DNA of 64,000 nucleotides from Phytohabitans maris (GCF_031085175.1 NZ_JAVHUY010000035.1:1-64000), one strand, 5' to 3'. Numbered from the stretch's first letter, positions 26,844 through 36,181 are shown. Numbers and translations are program-made. The notes: generated by a model from the letters alone, not told the origin.

Positions 26844-27850
26844 GTGAGCCTCTTCCTGGGATCGAGATAGGTGTTGACCAGGTCGACGGCGAGGAACAGC
26901 AGGATGTAGACGGCCGCCGCCAGGAGGACGAAGCCCTGGACCGCCGCGTAGTCGTTGTAATGGAGCGAGTCGATCGCGTAGAGGCCGACGCCAGGCCAGG
27001 CGAAGACCTCCTCGACCACCACCGCGCCACCGACCAGAAAGCCGAAGATGAGCGCGGTCATCGTCGTCACGATCGGTGCGATGTTGCGCAGCACGTGCTT
27101 GAGGTAGACGACGTGCGGCGGTGTTCCGATGGCGCGCGTGTAGAAGAGGTGATCCGAGCGCAGCAGCGACGCGGTGGCCTCGGCGCTCAGCCGGATGATG
27201 GGAGCCGCGGCGGGGAGACCCAGGGCGAGGGCGGGGAGCAGGAGGTGGCCGGCGGCGTTGCCGAGCACCTCGAGGTCACCGGCGAGCAGTGCGTCAACGG
27301 TGATCAGGCCGGTCACGCCGTCCGGCGCGAGCACCCCGATGTCGAGCCGCCCGACCGGTGCCGGAGCGATGTCGAGGCTGGAGTAGAAGACGACGATCAA
27401 GAGCAAGCCGAGCCAGAACTCGGGAATGGACACTCCGAGTGTCGAGACTCCCCGGGCGAAGCGTTCGGCACCACGTCGTGCGCTTGCCCCAGCGGCGACG
27501 CCCAGCGGGACGCCGATCACCAACGCCACGGTCAGGGCGGCGAGGATCAGCTCGATGGTCGCGGGGAACCGCCCCATCAGATCGTCGAGAACACCGTGGC
27601 CGGTCCGGACCGACGTCCCGAGGTCGCCGCGCGCGAGCCCGGCCAGATAGTCGAGATACTGCACCCCCAGCGGCTTGTCAAAGCCGAACTGGGCACGGAT
27701 CGCAGCGATGGCGGTGTCGGTCGCCTGGGACCCGGCGAAGATCTTCGCCGGGTCCCCCGGCATCGCCCTCGAGACGAAGAACGTGAGGGTAGCGACCCCG
27801 AGAAGGATCGGGACAACCCACGCCACGCGACGGGCAGTGTATCCAACCAT
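26840..27850 (-). CDS. ABC importer permease (DppB-like)
   Basis: The 336-residue protein has the DppB features: first helix, the phrase SRAMPGDPA, the FGFDKPLGVQY ... GDLGTSV loop, and the EAA-like region YTRAIGTPPHVVYLKHVLRN. Six helices are expected. It lies 18 bp downstream of the substrate-binding protein gene and overlaps the second permease. Confidence 0.92.
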   Translation of the reverse strand: MVGYTARRVAWVVPILLGVATLTFFVSRAMPGDPAKIFAGSQATDTAIAAIRAQFGFDKPLGVQYLDYLAGLARGDLGTSVRTGHGVLDDLMGRFPATIELILAALTVALVIGVPLGVAAGASARRGAERFARGVSTLGVSIPEFWLGLLLIVVFYSSLDIAPAPVGRLDIGVLAPDGVTGLITVDALLAGDLEVLGNAAGHLLLPALALGLPAAAPIIRLSAEATASLLRSDHLFYTRAIGTPPHVVYLKHVLRNIAPIVTTMTALIFGFLVGGAVVVEEVFAWPGVGLYAIDSLHYNDYAAVQGFVLLAAAVYILLFLAVDLVNTYLDPRKRLT

Positions 27851-27868
27851 GGCTGCTGCGATCCCTCG

Positions 27869-29473
27869 TCAGCCAGCCAGGTCCATGGTGCCGAACCGGA
27901 TGATCTGATCGGTTCGCACTTCGTAGCTCACGATCCGGTCGGTGGTGCCCAGCGTCCAGTTGACCTGTCCCAACCAGGCGGCGGGAGCATCCTGCAGCAT
28001 GAGCTTCTGGATCTCGGCGACCTCAGCCTTGAAGGGCTCGGAGCCGACGGGCTGCTGGAACGCCTTCTCCTTGACGCTGTCCACCTGGGTGTTCGTGTAA
28101 CTGATCTTGTTGCCGTACGAGCCGGTCGCCCAGTACAGGTCGAGATGGTAGGAGGGGTTGTTGACCCAGGACAGCGCGCTGAAGATGAAGAGCTCGGTCT
28201 TGCCGCTGAAGAATGCCTCGTTCATCTGGGCAGTCGTCACGGGCTTGGTCTCGACGGTGATGCCGATCTTGCCCAAAGCCTGCTGGACGGCGATGGCGAT
28301 CTCCTCGTATCCGGTCACCGAGTTGTCGTAGGTGAGCGGGATGCTGAAGGCGCCGGCGTGGTCCGACGCCGCAAGCGCTCGCTTCGCGGCATCGAGGTCC
28401 TCCTTGTAAAGGGCAGCGTCCTCGTCGAAGCCCGGCATGCCGGTCGGGATCGGACCGGAAGGCCCATCGGCGTAGCCGCCGTAGACGTTGGCGGCGATCG
28501 CGTCGTACGGCACGGCATAGCTGATCGCGCGGCGGACATTGACGTCGGCGGTCGGCCCGACCGCGTTGTTCATCATGAGGTTGACCTGCTGGTTGGACTT
28601 GCTCGCGTGGATGGTCACGCCGTCGGCCGAGGTCAGCTCCTTCAGCGATGCGCTGGGCAGCTCGGCGGCGATGTCGATGTCACCGTTCTTCAGCAGTGCG
28701 ACCTGGTCGGAGGCCGAGGGCACCACCTGCATCACAACTTTGTCCGCCTCGGGCTTCGCACCCCAGTATTGGTCGAAGCGACTGAGGGTGAGCGACACAC
28801 CGCGCTCGAACGACTCGAGCTTGTACGGGCCCGACCCAGCATCGTGGTCAGCTAGGTAGTCCTGCGCCCACGGGTCGTCCCCGGTGGCGTTCTCCTTCAT
28901 CAACTTGGAGTCGTAGATCGCGATCGTGGGGTTGGCGAGCATCTGGAGCGTGAACGGCGTGGTCCGCGTCATCTTCATGACGGCGGTGCGCTCGTCAGGA
29001 GTCGTGATCTGGGTGCTGGGGTCGGACAGGCCGATCGTTTTGAGGTCGAACCAGCCGCCCTCCTGCAGCTTCCAGGCTCGCTCGAAGCTCCACCGGACGT
29101 CCGCGGAGGTGACCGGGTTGCCGGAGTGGAACGTCGCCTCGTGCAGGCGGAACGTGTACGTCAGCTTGTCCTCGCTGACCTCGATGGTCTCCGCGAGTGC
29201 TCCGGTCGGCGCCTCGGAGTCGGCAACCAGCAGACCCTCGTCGTTCTTGGTCAACTTGAACCCGACGAGCGTGTCGTAGACGTTCGCCACGTACTGGGCT
29301 GACCGCTTCTCGAACGAGAGCCGGGGGTCGAGCGTCGAAGGGTCCCCGGAGATCGCCTGAACGATGGCGTTGCCGCGAGCCTCCCCGGAGTCGGACGAAC
29401 AAGCAGCCAGCGCTGCGGCGGCTACGGCCAGTGCGGCGGCACCACCGAGAAGTCGTTTGGACCTGATGGACAT
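27869..29473 (-). CDS. Extracellular solute-binding lipoprotein, family 5
   Basis: The first 27 residues form a lipoprotein signal ending in the lipobox LAAC, so the mature protein is anchored at the outer face of the membrane. The family 5 (peptide/nickel) fold is clear: VQAISGDPSTLDPR, the HEATFHSGNPVTSADVRWSFER segment and VRRAISYAVPYDAIA. AAGGGAG lies 6 nt before the ATG. It heads the operon of block A, so its ligand is probably the pathway substrate: a small peptide, imino acid or cyclic amide. Confidence 0.92.
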   Translation of the reverse strand: MSIRSKRLLGGAAALAVAAAALAACSSDSGEARGNAIVQAISGDPSTLDPRLSFEKRSAQYVANVYDTLVGFKLTKNDEGLLVADSEAPTGALAETIEVSEDKLTYTFRLHEATFHSGNPVTSADVRWSFERAWKLQEGGWFDLKTIGLSDPSTQITTPDERTAVMKMTRTTPFTLQMLANPTIAIYDSKLMKENATGDDPWAQDYLADHDAGSGPYKLESFERGVSLTLSRFDQYWGAKPEADKVVMQVVPSASDQVALLKNGDIDIAAELPSASLKELTSADGVTIHASKSNQQVNLMMNNAVGPTADVNVRRAISYAVPYDAIAANVYGGYADGPSGPIPTGMPGFDEDAALYKEDLDAAKRALAASDHAGAFSIPLTYDNSVTGYEEIAIAVQQALGKIGITVETKPVTTAQMNEAFFSGKTELFIFSALSWVNNPSYHLDLYWATGSYGNKISYTNTQVDSVKEKAFQQPVGSEPFKAEVAEIQKLMLQDAPAAWLGQVNWTLGTTDRIVSYEVRTDQIIRFGTMDLAG

Positions 29474-29567
29474 GAGCGGCTCCCTTGCTGCTCGAAAAGC
29501 TGCAGTGCGGGCGGCGGGCGATGCCCCCGAGATGATGTCAGCGTCAAATACATCTTCTTGCTAGCAT

Positions 29568-29579
29568 CAGATATATCTG
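29568..29579. promoter_or_regulatory. 12-bp perfect palindrome in the divergent promoter region
   Basis: CAGATATATCTG stands in the AT-rich interval between the binding-protein gene (start 29473) and the epimerase gene (start about 29630). This short region must hold both promoters of block A. One of the two FCD-type GntR regulators of the operon is the obvious candidate reader. Which one is not visible from the sequence. Confidence 0.45.
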
Positions 29580-29629
29580 TCGCATGCATCGCAGGCAAGA
29601 GCTCCAGAGGCCCCTGGCCACAGATTGAC

Positions 29630-30685
29630 GTGCCGTTAACAAGGGAGCACATCATCGAAACATCCGCAGGTGAGTCGCTGATCGTCGTGGACTCGCACAC
29701 TGCGGGCGAACCCACCCGGGTCGTCCTCAACGGTCTCGACTCGCTACCTGGCGCCACGCTGTCCGAACGCTCGCACGCGCTGCACGCGCGCCATCCCCGG
29801 CTGATCTCCGCCGTTGTCGGCGAGCCGCGCGGGTGGGCACCCTGGCACGCCGTCGTGCCCGTGCAGCCCGACGATCCGCGGGCGGACATCGCCGTGCTGA
29901 TCTTCTCCGCGCTCGGCCAGCTGGACATGTGCGGGCACGCACTCATCGGCACCGTCACCACGCTGATCGAGGAGGGTGTCGTGGCCGCGTCAGAGCCAAC
30001 GACCGAACTCACGGTGCAGACGGGCGCCGGACTCGTCCGAGTCGCCGCGACCGTCGAGCGCGGCCGGGTACGGCACGTGAGCTTCGAGAATGCGGCGTCG
30101 TACGCTTTCGCCACCGACAAGGTCGTCGCCGTGCCAGGCCTGGGTGAGGTCCGCTACGACCTCGCGTACGGAGGTCTCTGGTACGCCGTGGCCGACGCCT
30201 CCAGCCTCGGCCTGGCGATCGCCCTCGACCAGGTCCACCGGCTGATGGCGCTGTCGGAACGCATCCGGGCCGCCATCAATGCCTCACTTCCCGAGCATCC
30301 GGACGAGCCGGACGGCCCCACGTTCGTTCCGCAGCTGCTGTGGACCACCACCGAGGGCGCCAGGAGTGGGACGAACCTGGCGACGTCGACCCAGCTCGGA
30401 TTCGACCGCTCCCCCTGCGGCACCGGATCATCTGCCCGCACGGCCATCCTCCACGCCGCGGGCGCCCTCGCGATCGGCGATACGTTCGATCACCACAGCG
30501 TGCTCGGCACAACCTTCACGACCGAGGTCGTGCGAAAGCTCGTCCTCCCGTCAGGCCGCCCCGCCATCACGCCCAGAGTGACCGGATCGGCATGGATCAC
30601 CGCCCGTTCCGAACTCGTCTTCCGTAACGACGACCCACTCGCCGACGGCTCCTTCGTGCCACCCTTCGACACCGACGGTCCGTGA
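29630..30685 (+). CDS. Proline racemase/4-hydroxyproline epimerase family protein
   Basis: The opening VVDSHTAGEPTRVV and both catalytic cysteines, Cys101 in DMCGHALIG and Cys263 in SPCGTGSSA, identify the family. Two cysteines argue for a racemase/epimerase rather than the dehydratases that carry Thr at the second place. The start is unsure: the GTG at 29630 (351 aa) fits family length, while a TTG at 29558 would add 24 residues across the palindrome. It is divergent from block A. With the FAD dehydrogenase and DapA-type protein it would supply the D-imino acid of a hydroxyproline-type pathway. Confidence 0.85.
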   Translation: MPLTREHIIETSAGESLIVVDSHTAGEPTRVVLNGLDSLPGATLSERSHALHARHPRLISAVVGEPRGWAPWHAVVPVQPDDPRADIAVLIFSALGQLDMCGHALIGTVTTLIEEGVVAASEPTTELTVQTGAGLVRVAATVERGRVRHVSFENAASYAFATDKVVAVPGLGEVRYDLAYGGLWYAVADASSLGLAIALDQVHRLMALSERIRAAINASLPEHPDEPDGPTFVPQLLWTTTEGARSGTNLATSTQLGFDRSPCGTGSSARTAILHAAGALAIGDTFDHHSVLGTTFTTEVVRKLVLPSGRPAITPRVTGSAWITARSELVFRNDDPLADGSFVPPFDTDGP

Positions 30686-30783
30686 CGCGCAGCCGCAACA
30701 CGCACGTCACTCGGGCTTGCGATGCACCATCCGAGCTCCTGGGCAAGAGACCCACTGCATTGTGATGATCCAGGTTTGGTAGT

Positions 30784-30797
30784 ATGGTTAGCCCATT
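30784..30797. promoter_or_regulatory. Block B operator-like motif, site 1
   Basis: ATGGTTAGCCCATT lies 39 bp before the ferredoxin start. It matches site 2 (ATGGTTAGACCAT, minus strand) at 12 of 13 positions, and the other sites listed for this block. The preceding TTGTGATGATCC...TAGTAT may be the promoter itself. A repressor or activator site is inferred from recurrence. Confidence 0.6.
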
Positions 30798-30835
30798 CTT
30801 AGTCGCGTTTCCATACCGCGAGAGGTGACCGTTTC

Positions 30836-31159
30836 GTGCCCAGAGTGACCTTCCTCGGCCCTTCCGGCGTGGCCAGGGCTGTCGAGGCCCGCACGGGCGA
30901 CTCCCTGATGGCGGTCGCGGTGCGCAACGGCATCCCCGGAATCGTCGGAGAGTGCGGCGGCAACGCCTCCTGCGCGACCTGCCACGTGTACGTCGACGAC
31001 GCCTTCCAATCGCGGGTCGGTCCGCCCAACGACGTGGAGGAGGACCTGCTCGACCTGGGCGTCAGCGACCGGCGCGAGTCCAGCCGGCTGGCCTGCCAGA
31101 TCGCTCTGACCGAGGAGCTCGACGGCCTCGTCGTGCACACAGCGGACGAGCGGTTGTGA
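30836..31159 (+). CDS. Putidaredoxin-type [2Fe-2S] ferredoxin
   Basis: The 107-residue protein has the cysteine pattern Cx5Cx2C...C (Cys40, Cys46, Cys49 in ECGGNASCATCH and Cys87 in RLACQIA), typical of adrenodoxin/putidaredoxin-type ferredoxins. These carry electrons from an FAD reductase to a P450 or oxygenase. AGAGGTGA stands 8 nt before the GTG start. Its stop overlaps the reductase gene as GTGA. The Rieske oxygenase at 38382, which has no reductase of its own nearby, is the likely acceptor. Confidence 0.92.
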   Translation: MPRVTFLGPSGVARAVEARTGDSLMAVAVRNGIPGIVGECGGNASCATCHVYVDDAFQSRVGPPNDVEEDLLDLGVSDRRESSRLACQIALTEELDGLVVHTADERL

Positions 31160-32415
31160 CGGGCGGCGCCTTGGTCGTGGGGGCGAGCCAGGCCGGCGTG
31201 CAGCTCGCCGTCTCGCTCCGCCGGGCCGGCTACCGCGGACCGGTGACGCTGGTCGGGGCGGAGAACCATCCTCCGTACCAGAGGCCGCCGCTGTCCAAGG
31301 CGTTCCTGACCGGAAAGGCCGACGCGACCACGTTGCATCTGCGCACGCCGGAGTTCTACCGGGAACACGGCATCGACCTGGTAACCGGCGAGCGGGTCAC
31401 CCACCTGGAGGTGGACGCGGACGGCGCCGGACGCGCGCGCACCGCAGGCGGCCGGACGCTCCCCTTCGACCGGCTCGCACTGGCGACCGGCGCCCGCCCC
31501 CGCCGGCTCGAGGTGCCGGGCGCGCACCTCGATGGCGTGCTGCACCTGCGCGACCTGGACAGTGCGACACGGCTGCGGCAGCGGCTCACCGCGGGGGCCA
31601 CCCTCGTGGTCGTCGGCGGTGGCTTCATCGGTCTCGAGACCGCGGCCGTAGCGTCCGCGCTGGGTGCGAAGGTCACCGTCGTCGAGGCGGCCGGCCGGGC
31701 GATGTCCCGCGTGGTCGCGCCCGCCGTGTCCGCGTTCTTCCAGGAGGCCCACGCGCGGCGCGGGGTCGAGGTGCGGCTCGGCGCGGCCGTCGCGGAGTTC
31801 CTCGGCGGGCAGGGGCGGATCACCGGCGTCGCGCTCGCCGACGGCACCGTGCTGCCCGCCGAAACGGTGGTCGTGGGTATCGGCGTGGTGCCCCGCACCG
31901 ACCTGGCCACGGATCTCGACCTCGCCTGCGACGGCGGCGTGCTCGTCGATGCCTGCGGCCGCACGTCGCGACCGTCCATCGTGGCCGCCGGTGACTGCGT
32001 CGCCGCGCCGCATCCCACCCGCCCCGGCCAGCGGATCCGGCTGGAGAGCGTGCCAGCCGCCATCGCGCAGGCCCGCGCGGCCGGGGCAACGCTCGCCGGC
32101 CAACCCCAGCCGAACCAGGAGGTGCCCTGGTTCTGGTCCGACCAGTTCGACCTCAAGCTGCAGATGGCCGGACTCACCGACGGGTACGACCGCCACGTGC
32201 TGCGCGGCGACCCCGGGGACGAACGCTTCTCGGTGCTGTACTACCGCAGCGGGTCATTCGTCGCCATCCACTCGGTCAACGCTCCCGCTGACTACGTGGC
32301 CGGCCGGGCGGCCCTGGCCCGTGGCGCCTCGATCCCGCCGGAGCCGGCCGCCGACCCGACCAGGAGCCTCAGGTCGCTCATCACCCCGACCGCCGCCGTA
32401 CCGGCCGCTCAGTAG
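31156..32415 (+). CDS. FAD-dependent ferredoxin reductase
   Basis: The 419-residue reductase has two dinucleotide motifs, VVGASQAGVQLAVSLR for FAD and VVVGGGFIGLETA for NAD(P)H. It also has the PPYQRPPLSKAFL segment and the SIVAAGDC FAD-contact motif of putidaredoxin/rubredoxin reductases, and a C-terminal reductase_C domain (WFWSDQFDLKLQ). It passes electrons from NADH to the ferredoxin encoded directly before it. Its end overlaps the convergent LigJ-family gene by 7 bp. Confidence 0.93.
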   Translation: MTGGALVVGASQAGVQLAVSLRRAGYRGPVTLVGAENHPPYQRPPLSKAFLTGKADATTLHLRTPEFYREHGIDLVTGERVTHLEVDADGAGRARTAGGRTLPFDRLALATGARPRRLEVPGAHLDGVLHLRDLDSATRLRQRLTAGATLVVVGGGFIGLETAAVASALGAKVTVVEAAGRAMSRVVAPAVSAFFQEAHARRGVEVRLGAAVAEFLGGQGRITGVALADGTVLPAETVVVGIGVVPRTDLATDLDLACDGGVLVDACGRTSRPSIVAAGDCVAAPHPTRPGQRIRLESVPAAIAQARAAGATLAGQPQPNQEVPWFWSDQFDLKLQMAGLTDGYDRHVLRGDPGDERFSVLYYRSGSFVAIHSVNAPADYVAGRAALARGASIPPEPAADPTRSLRSLITPTAAVPAAQ

Positions 32416-33395
32416 GGCAGCTGCGGGTAGACCCGCCGCGCGTTGCCGGCGTAGACCTTCTGCCGGTCCTCCGGGGTGAGGTCGAGGCGCTCGACGTACC
32501 GCCGGGTGTCGTCCCACGCGCCGCCGGTGTTCGGGTCGACACCGCGTACGGCGCCGAGCATCTCGGAGGCGAAGAGCACGTTGTCCGCCCCGATGACGTC
32601 GAGCAGCAGCCGTACGCCCGGCTCGTGGTAGACGCACGTGTCGAACCAGACGTTGGAGAGCAACGCCGACGGGTCCGGCCAGCCGTACCGCTCGGCGAGC
32701 CCGCGGAACCGCCCCCAGTGGTACGGCACCGCGCCCCCGCCGTGCGGAACGACCAGTCGCAGTCCAGGAAAGCGGGTGAACAGGTCGCTGCCCATCAGCT
32801 GCACGAAGGCGGCCGTGTCGGCGTTGAGGTAGTGCGCGCCGAGCGTGTGCGCGTTCGGGTTGCACGAGGCGGAGACGTGCACCATCGCCGGCACGTCCAG
32901 CTCGACCAGCGCCTCGTAGAGCGGGTACCAGGCGGGGTCGGTCAGCGGCCGGCCGGACCAGAAGCCACCGGACGGATCCGGGTTGAGGTTGCAGCCGACG
33001 AAGCCAAGCTCCGCCACGCACCGGCGCAGCTCGCGCACCGGCTCGTCGAGGGAGCCGTCCGGCGTCTGCGGCAGCTGGCACACGGCGGCGAACCGGCGCG
33101 GAAACAGCGCCACCACCCGGTGGACCAGATCGTTGCTGACCCGGGCCCACTCCGCGGCGGCTGCGGGGCCGGGCACGTGATGGCCCATCGCGGACGCCTT
33201 GGGCGAGAACAGCGTCAGGTCGATCCCGCGCTCGTCCATGTGCGCGAGCTGCTTTCCCTCGACACTCTCCCGGATCTCGTCGTCCGATATGGAGGGTGGC
33301 GAGACCCTCTCACCGCCGGCGGCGAGGCGAGCGGCGCGGAAGCGGTCCAGCGCCGCGGGGGCCGTCGTGTAGTGACCGTGGCAGTCGATGATCAT
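32409..33395 (-). CDS. ligJ: 4-oxalomesaconate hydratase (LigJ family)
   Basis: The 328-residue amidohydrolase-fold protein starts with [13 protein letters not shown], then [49 protein letters not shown] and [14 protein letters not shown]. These blocks are those I know from LigJ, which hydrates 4-oxalomesaconate to 4-carboxy-4-hydroxy-2-oxoadipate in the protocatechuate/gallate 4,5-cleavage pathway. It overlaps the LigK-type aldolase gene by ATGA (33392-33395), so the two consecutive steps are coupled. The dehydrogenase that would make its substrate is not certain in this window. Confidence 0.85.
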   Translation of the reverse strand: MIIDCHGHYTTAPAALDRFRAARLAAGGERVSPPSISDDEIRESVEGKQLAHMDERGIDLTLFSPKASAMGHHVPGPAAAAEWARVSNDLVHRVVALFPRRFAAVCQLPQTPDGSLDEPVRELRRCVAELGFVGCNLNPDPSGGFWSGRPLTDPAWYPLYEALVELDVPAMVHVSASCNPNAHTLGAHYLNADTAAFVQLMGSDLFTRFPGLRLVVPHGGGAVPYHWGRFRGLAERYGWPDPSALLSNVWFDTCVYHEPGVRLLLDVIGADNVLFASEMLGAVRGVDPNTGGAWDDTRRYVERLDLTPEDRQKVYAGNARRVYPQLPY

Positions 33396-34087
33396 CCGGT
33401 GCCCTCCGCGGCGTGGTCCACATAGGTCAGTCCCTTGCGGCGCAGCCGCTCGCGCATGCCGGACATGTCGAGGCCGAGCTCGCCGGTCGCGTACCGCGCG
33501 CGAGTCCGCGCCTCCCGGGCGTCCCTGTCTCGGGCGGCCTCGGCCACCGCGGCGGCCTCCGTACGCCGCACCACGACCACGCCGTCGTCGTCGGCGATCA
33601 CCACGTCGCCGGGTGCGACCGCCTGCCCGGCACAGACCACCGGTACGTTGACGCTGCCCAGCGTCTCCTTGACCGTGCCCTGCGCGCTGACGTGCCGGGA
33701 CCAGACCGGGAAGCCCATCGCGGTGAGCCGGGCGACGTCGCGGCAGCCGGCGTCGATGACCAGCCCCACCGCTCCCCGGTACTGGGCGGCAGTGGCCAGT
33801 AGCTCGCCGAAGTAGCCGGCGTCACACGGCGAGGTGGGCGCCACGACGAGGATGTCGCCGGGCTGGACCAGCTCCATCGCGACGTGCAGCATCCAGTTGT
33901 CGGCCGGCGGCACGCTGATCGTCAGCGCGCTCCCGGCGACGTGGGCGCCGGCGTAGATCGGGCGGAGCGCCGAGGAGAGCAGCCCGGTGCGCCCCTGCGC
34001 CTCGTGCACGGTGGCGACGTCGAGTGCCGCGCAGGCGGCCAGGATCTCCGGGGCGGGACGGGGTGCGCCGCGGACCACTGTGGACAC
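33392..34087 (-). CDS. ligK: RraA-like 4-carboxy-4-hydroxy-2-oxoadipate aldolase (LigK type)
   Basis: The 231-residue RraA-fold protein has the metal/substrate motif [10 protein letters not shown] ... [17 protein letters not shown] and a C-terminal helix pair as in class II pyruvate aldolases of this family. These split 4-carboxy-4-hydroxy-2-oxoadipate into pyruvate and oxaloacetate. Linkage with a LigJ-family hydratase makes the aldolase role much more likely than the RNase-E-regulator role of RraA. The GTG start at 34087 follows the stop of the dehydrogenase gene by 2 bp. Confidence 0.82.
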   Translation of the reverse strand: MSTVVRGAPRPAPEILAACAALDVATVHEAQGRTGLLSSALRPIYAGAHVAGSALTISVPPADNWMLHVAMELVQPGDILVVAPTSPCDAGYFGELLATAAQYRGAVGLVIDAGCRDVARLTAMGFPVWSRHVSAQGTVKETLGSVNVPVVCAGQAVAPGDVVIADDDGVVVVRRTEAAAVAEAARDRDAREARTRARYATGELGLDMSGMRERLRRKGLTYVDHAAEGTG

Positions 34088-34089
34088 GG

Positions 34090-35205
34090 TCAGCCCCACG
34101 GGAGCACGGACACGTGGACGACGTCCTCGCCCGCCTCGCCGCCGACGCTGCGGATCGCCTCCGGCACGGCGTCGATGCCGAACGTGTGCGTGGTCAGCCG
34201 CTCCAACGGGAACCGACGCGACGCGAGCTGGGCGACGGCGAGCTCGCAGGAGCGGTAGCTGTGGCCCCGCGCGCTCCTGAGGGTGATCGCCTTCTCGGTC
34301 ATCAGCTTGACCGGGAAGTCCGGGAAGCTCGCCAGCTCGCCCTGGATCAGCAGCGTGCCGCCGCGCCGCTTGAGCACGTCCACGCCGAGCAGCACCGGGC
34401 CGGTGCCGGCGCCGGCCGTGCAGTCCAGCACCACGTCGACGCCGCGGCCTCCGGTGAGCTCGGCGACCCGGCTGCGCACGTCCTCGGCGTCCACGTCGAT
34501 CACGTGGTCGGCGCCGAGGTCGGCGGCGAGCTTCAGCCGCGCGGCGTCCCGGGCGGTGCCGGAGACGATGATCTGCGAGGCGCCGGCCTGCTTGCACGCC
34601 ACCACCTGCGACAGGCCCTGCTGGCCGGGACCCTGCACGAGCACCCGGCTGTCGTACCCGACACCGGCGTCGAAGAGCGCCCACTCGATTCCGTTGGAGA
34701 GCGGAGTGAGGATGCCGGCCAGCTCCATCGGCAGGTCGGCGGGGATCCGGTGCAGCACCGCGTTCCACGGCAGGTACATGTAGCCGGCGAAGCCGCCCCA
34801 CAGGTGGTACGGGTTCGTAGCGGAGGTGTAGCCATAGCGGCGGGCGTCCGGGTTGGTCCGCCAGTCGGTGGCCACGCAGTGCCGGTACTCGCCCTGGTGG
34901 CACCAGTCGCAGGCGAAGCAGGGCACGTAGTGCTCGACGAAGACCCGGTCGCCCTCGCGGAAACCCTTGCGGCGCACGAAGTCCGGGCCGGCGCGGACGA
35001 TCGTCCCGACGTTCTCGTGGCCCATGATGACCGGTTCCTGGATGACCGGCTTGGCGTACATCTTCACGTCGGTGCCGCAGATGCCGGCGACCTCGACCCG
35101 CATCAGCGCCCCGTCGGCGGGGATCTCAGGAAGCGGGAACTCGCGCATCTCGATGGCGCGCGCGCCGGTCCGCACGGCGGCGAGTACTTTTTCCGTCACC
35201 AGCAT
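34090..35205 (-). CDS. Zinc-dependent alcohol dehydrogenase (MDR family)
   Basis: The 371-residue enzyme has catalytic zinc ligands Cys43 (GICGTDV) and His63-Glu64 (GHE), and a structural zinc cluster Cys96, Cys99, Cys102, Cys110. The coenzyme region ([22 protein letters not shown]) is a variant GxGxxG motif. It could oxidise a hydroxy intermediate in block B, for example a dihydrodiol or hemiacetal, but that is inferred. There is no ribosome site before the ATG; the putative operator site 2 ends only 3 bp upstream, so the message may be leaderless. Confidence 0.88.
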   Translation of the reverse strand: MLVTEKVLAAVRTGARAIEMREFPLPEIPADGALMRVEVAGICGTDVKMYAKPVIQEPVIMGHENVGTIVRAGPDFVRRKGFREGDRVFVEHYVPCFACDWCHQGEYRHCVATDWRTNPDARRYGYTSATNPYHLWGGFAGYMYLPWNAVLHRIPADLPMELAGILTPLSNGIEWALFDAGVGYDSRVLVQGPGQQGLSQVVACKQAGASQIIVSGTARDAARLKLAADLGADHVIDVDAEDVRSRVAELTGGRGVDVVLDCTAGAGTGPVLLGVDVLKRRGGTLLIQGELASFPDFPVKLMTEKAITLRSARGHSYRSCELAVAQLASRRFPLERLTTHTFGIDAVPEAIRSVGGEAGEDVVHVSVLPWG

Positions 35206-35208
35206 AGT

Positions 35209-35221
35209 ATGGTCTAACCAT
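35209..35221. promoter_or_regulatory. Block B operator-like motif, site 2 (perfect palindrome arms)
   Basis: ATGGT-CTA-ACCAT is a perfect 5-bp-arm palindrome, and contains TGGTCTAACCA, which agrees with the TnGTnnnACnA pattern described for FadR-subfamily GntR regulators. Read on the minus strand (ATGGTTAGACCAT) it matches site 1. It lies between the divergent dehydrogenase (start 35205) and the decarboxylase-like gene (35255), where it can control both. Confidence 0.65.
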
Positions 35222-35254
35222 TAGTCAAACTCAAGATCGGCCAATCGGGAGGCG

Positions 35255-36181
35255 ATGGTGGCGCCGACACTCCGCGCGGTGACCCGCACTCAGGGCAACA
35301 ACGCCGACGTCACGTCTGGGCGGGTGCCGGTCGAGGGCTTCACGCTCGCGTTCGAGGAGGTGCCGGTCCTGGTCGACGCGTTCCGCCGGATGGTGCGGGA
35401 GCTGGCGTACGACGTCTGCGAGATGGCGTTCACCACGTACCTCTGCGCCCGCGAACACGGCGTGCCGTTCACCGCGCTGCCGGTCTTCCTGGTGCGCGGG
35501 TTCCACCACGGCGCGATCGTCCGGGCGGCCGGCGGCCCGGTGCGGCACCCGAAGGACCTGGAGGGGCGGCGGGTCGGCGTCAACCGCGGATACACGGTGA
35601 CCACCGGCGTCTGGGCGCGGGCGGTGCTGGCCCGGGAGTACGGCGTCGACCTCGACCGGGTCACCTGGGTGCCCTCCGGCGACGAACACGTCGAGGCGTA
35701 CCGGCCGCCCGCGAACGTGGCTCCGCTCGGCCCGGGACGCTCGCTGAAACGGGCACTGCTCGACGGCGACGTCGACGCGGCGGTCGGCGTCGGCGCGGAC
35801 GGCCCGGACATCGTGCCGCTGGTTCCCGACCCGGACGAGGCCGGGTACGCCGCGCTGCGCACCGGCGGGCTCTACCCGATCAACCACCTGGTCGTGGTCC
35901 GCGACGACCTGCTCGCCGCACACCCCTCCCTCGCCACGGCGCTCACCCGGGCGTTCACGGCGGCGAAGGAGGCGTACGTGCGGCGGCTGGCGGATGGAGT
36001 GGTGGCCGATCCGACCGACGCCATGTACGCGCGGGTGATGCGCGAGACCCGCGCCGATCCACTCCCGTACGGCGTGGCGGCCAACCGGCCGATGATCGAC
36101 GAGCTGATCGAGAACGCCCTGCGGCAGCGGATCCTCACTCGCGCCCCCGCGGCGGAGAGCCTCTTCGCGGCCGGAAGCTAG
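35255..36181 (+). CDS. 4,5-dihydroxyphthalate decarboxylase-like protein (periplasmic-binding fold)
   Basis: The 308-residue protein has the two-lobed solute-binding fold (DLEGRRVGVNRGYTVTTGVW, PVFLVRGFHHGAIV) but no signal peptide, so it acts in the cytoplasm. This combination is known for 4,5-dihydroxyphthalate decarboxylase (Pht5 type), which forms protocatechuate. Neighbours LigJ, LigK and a phthalate-dioxygenase-like Rieske protein support an aromatic decarboxylase. A true binding protein is unlikely without a secretion signal. It ends 4 bp into the convergent hydrolase gene. Confidence 0.72.
   Translation: MVAPTLRAVTRTQGNNADVTSGRVPVEGFTLAFEEVPVLVDAFRRMVRELAYDVCEMAFTTYLCAREHGVPFTALPVFLVRGFHHGAIVRAAGGPVRHPKDLEGRRVGVNRGYTVTTGVWARAVLAREYGVDLDRVTWVPSGDEHVEAYRPPANVAPLGPGRSLKRALLDGDVDAAVGVGADGPDIVPLVPDPDEAGYAALRTGGLYPINHLVVVRDDLLAAHPSLATALTRAFTAAKEAYVRRLADGVVADPTDAMYARVMRETRADPLPYGVAANRPMIDELIENALRQRILTRAPAAESLFAAGS

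Noticed and set aside
29558-29629. TTG start for the proline racemase gene
   Set aside because: It has no ribosome site, would place the palindrome inside the gene, and adds residues not seen in the family.
35255-36181. Solute-binding protein of an ABC importer
   Set aside because: No signal peptide or lipobox and no permease or ATPase next to it; decarboxylase-like role is better supported by context.
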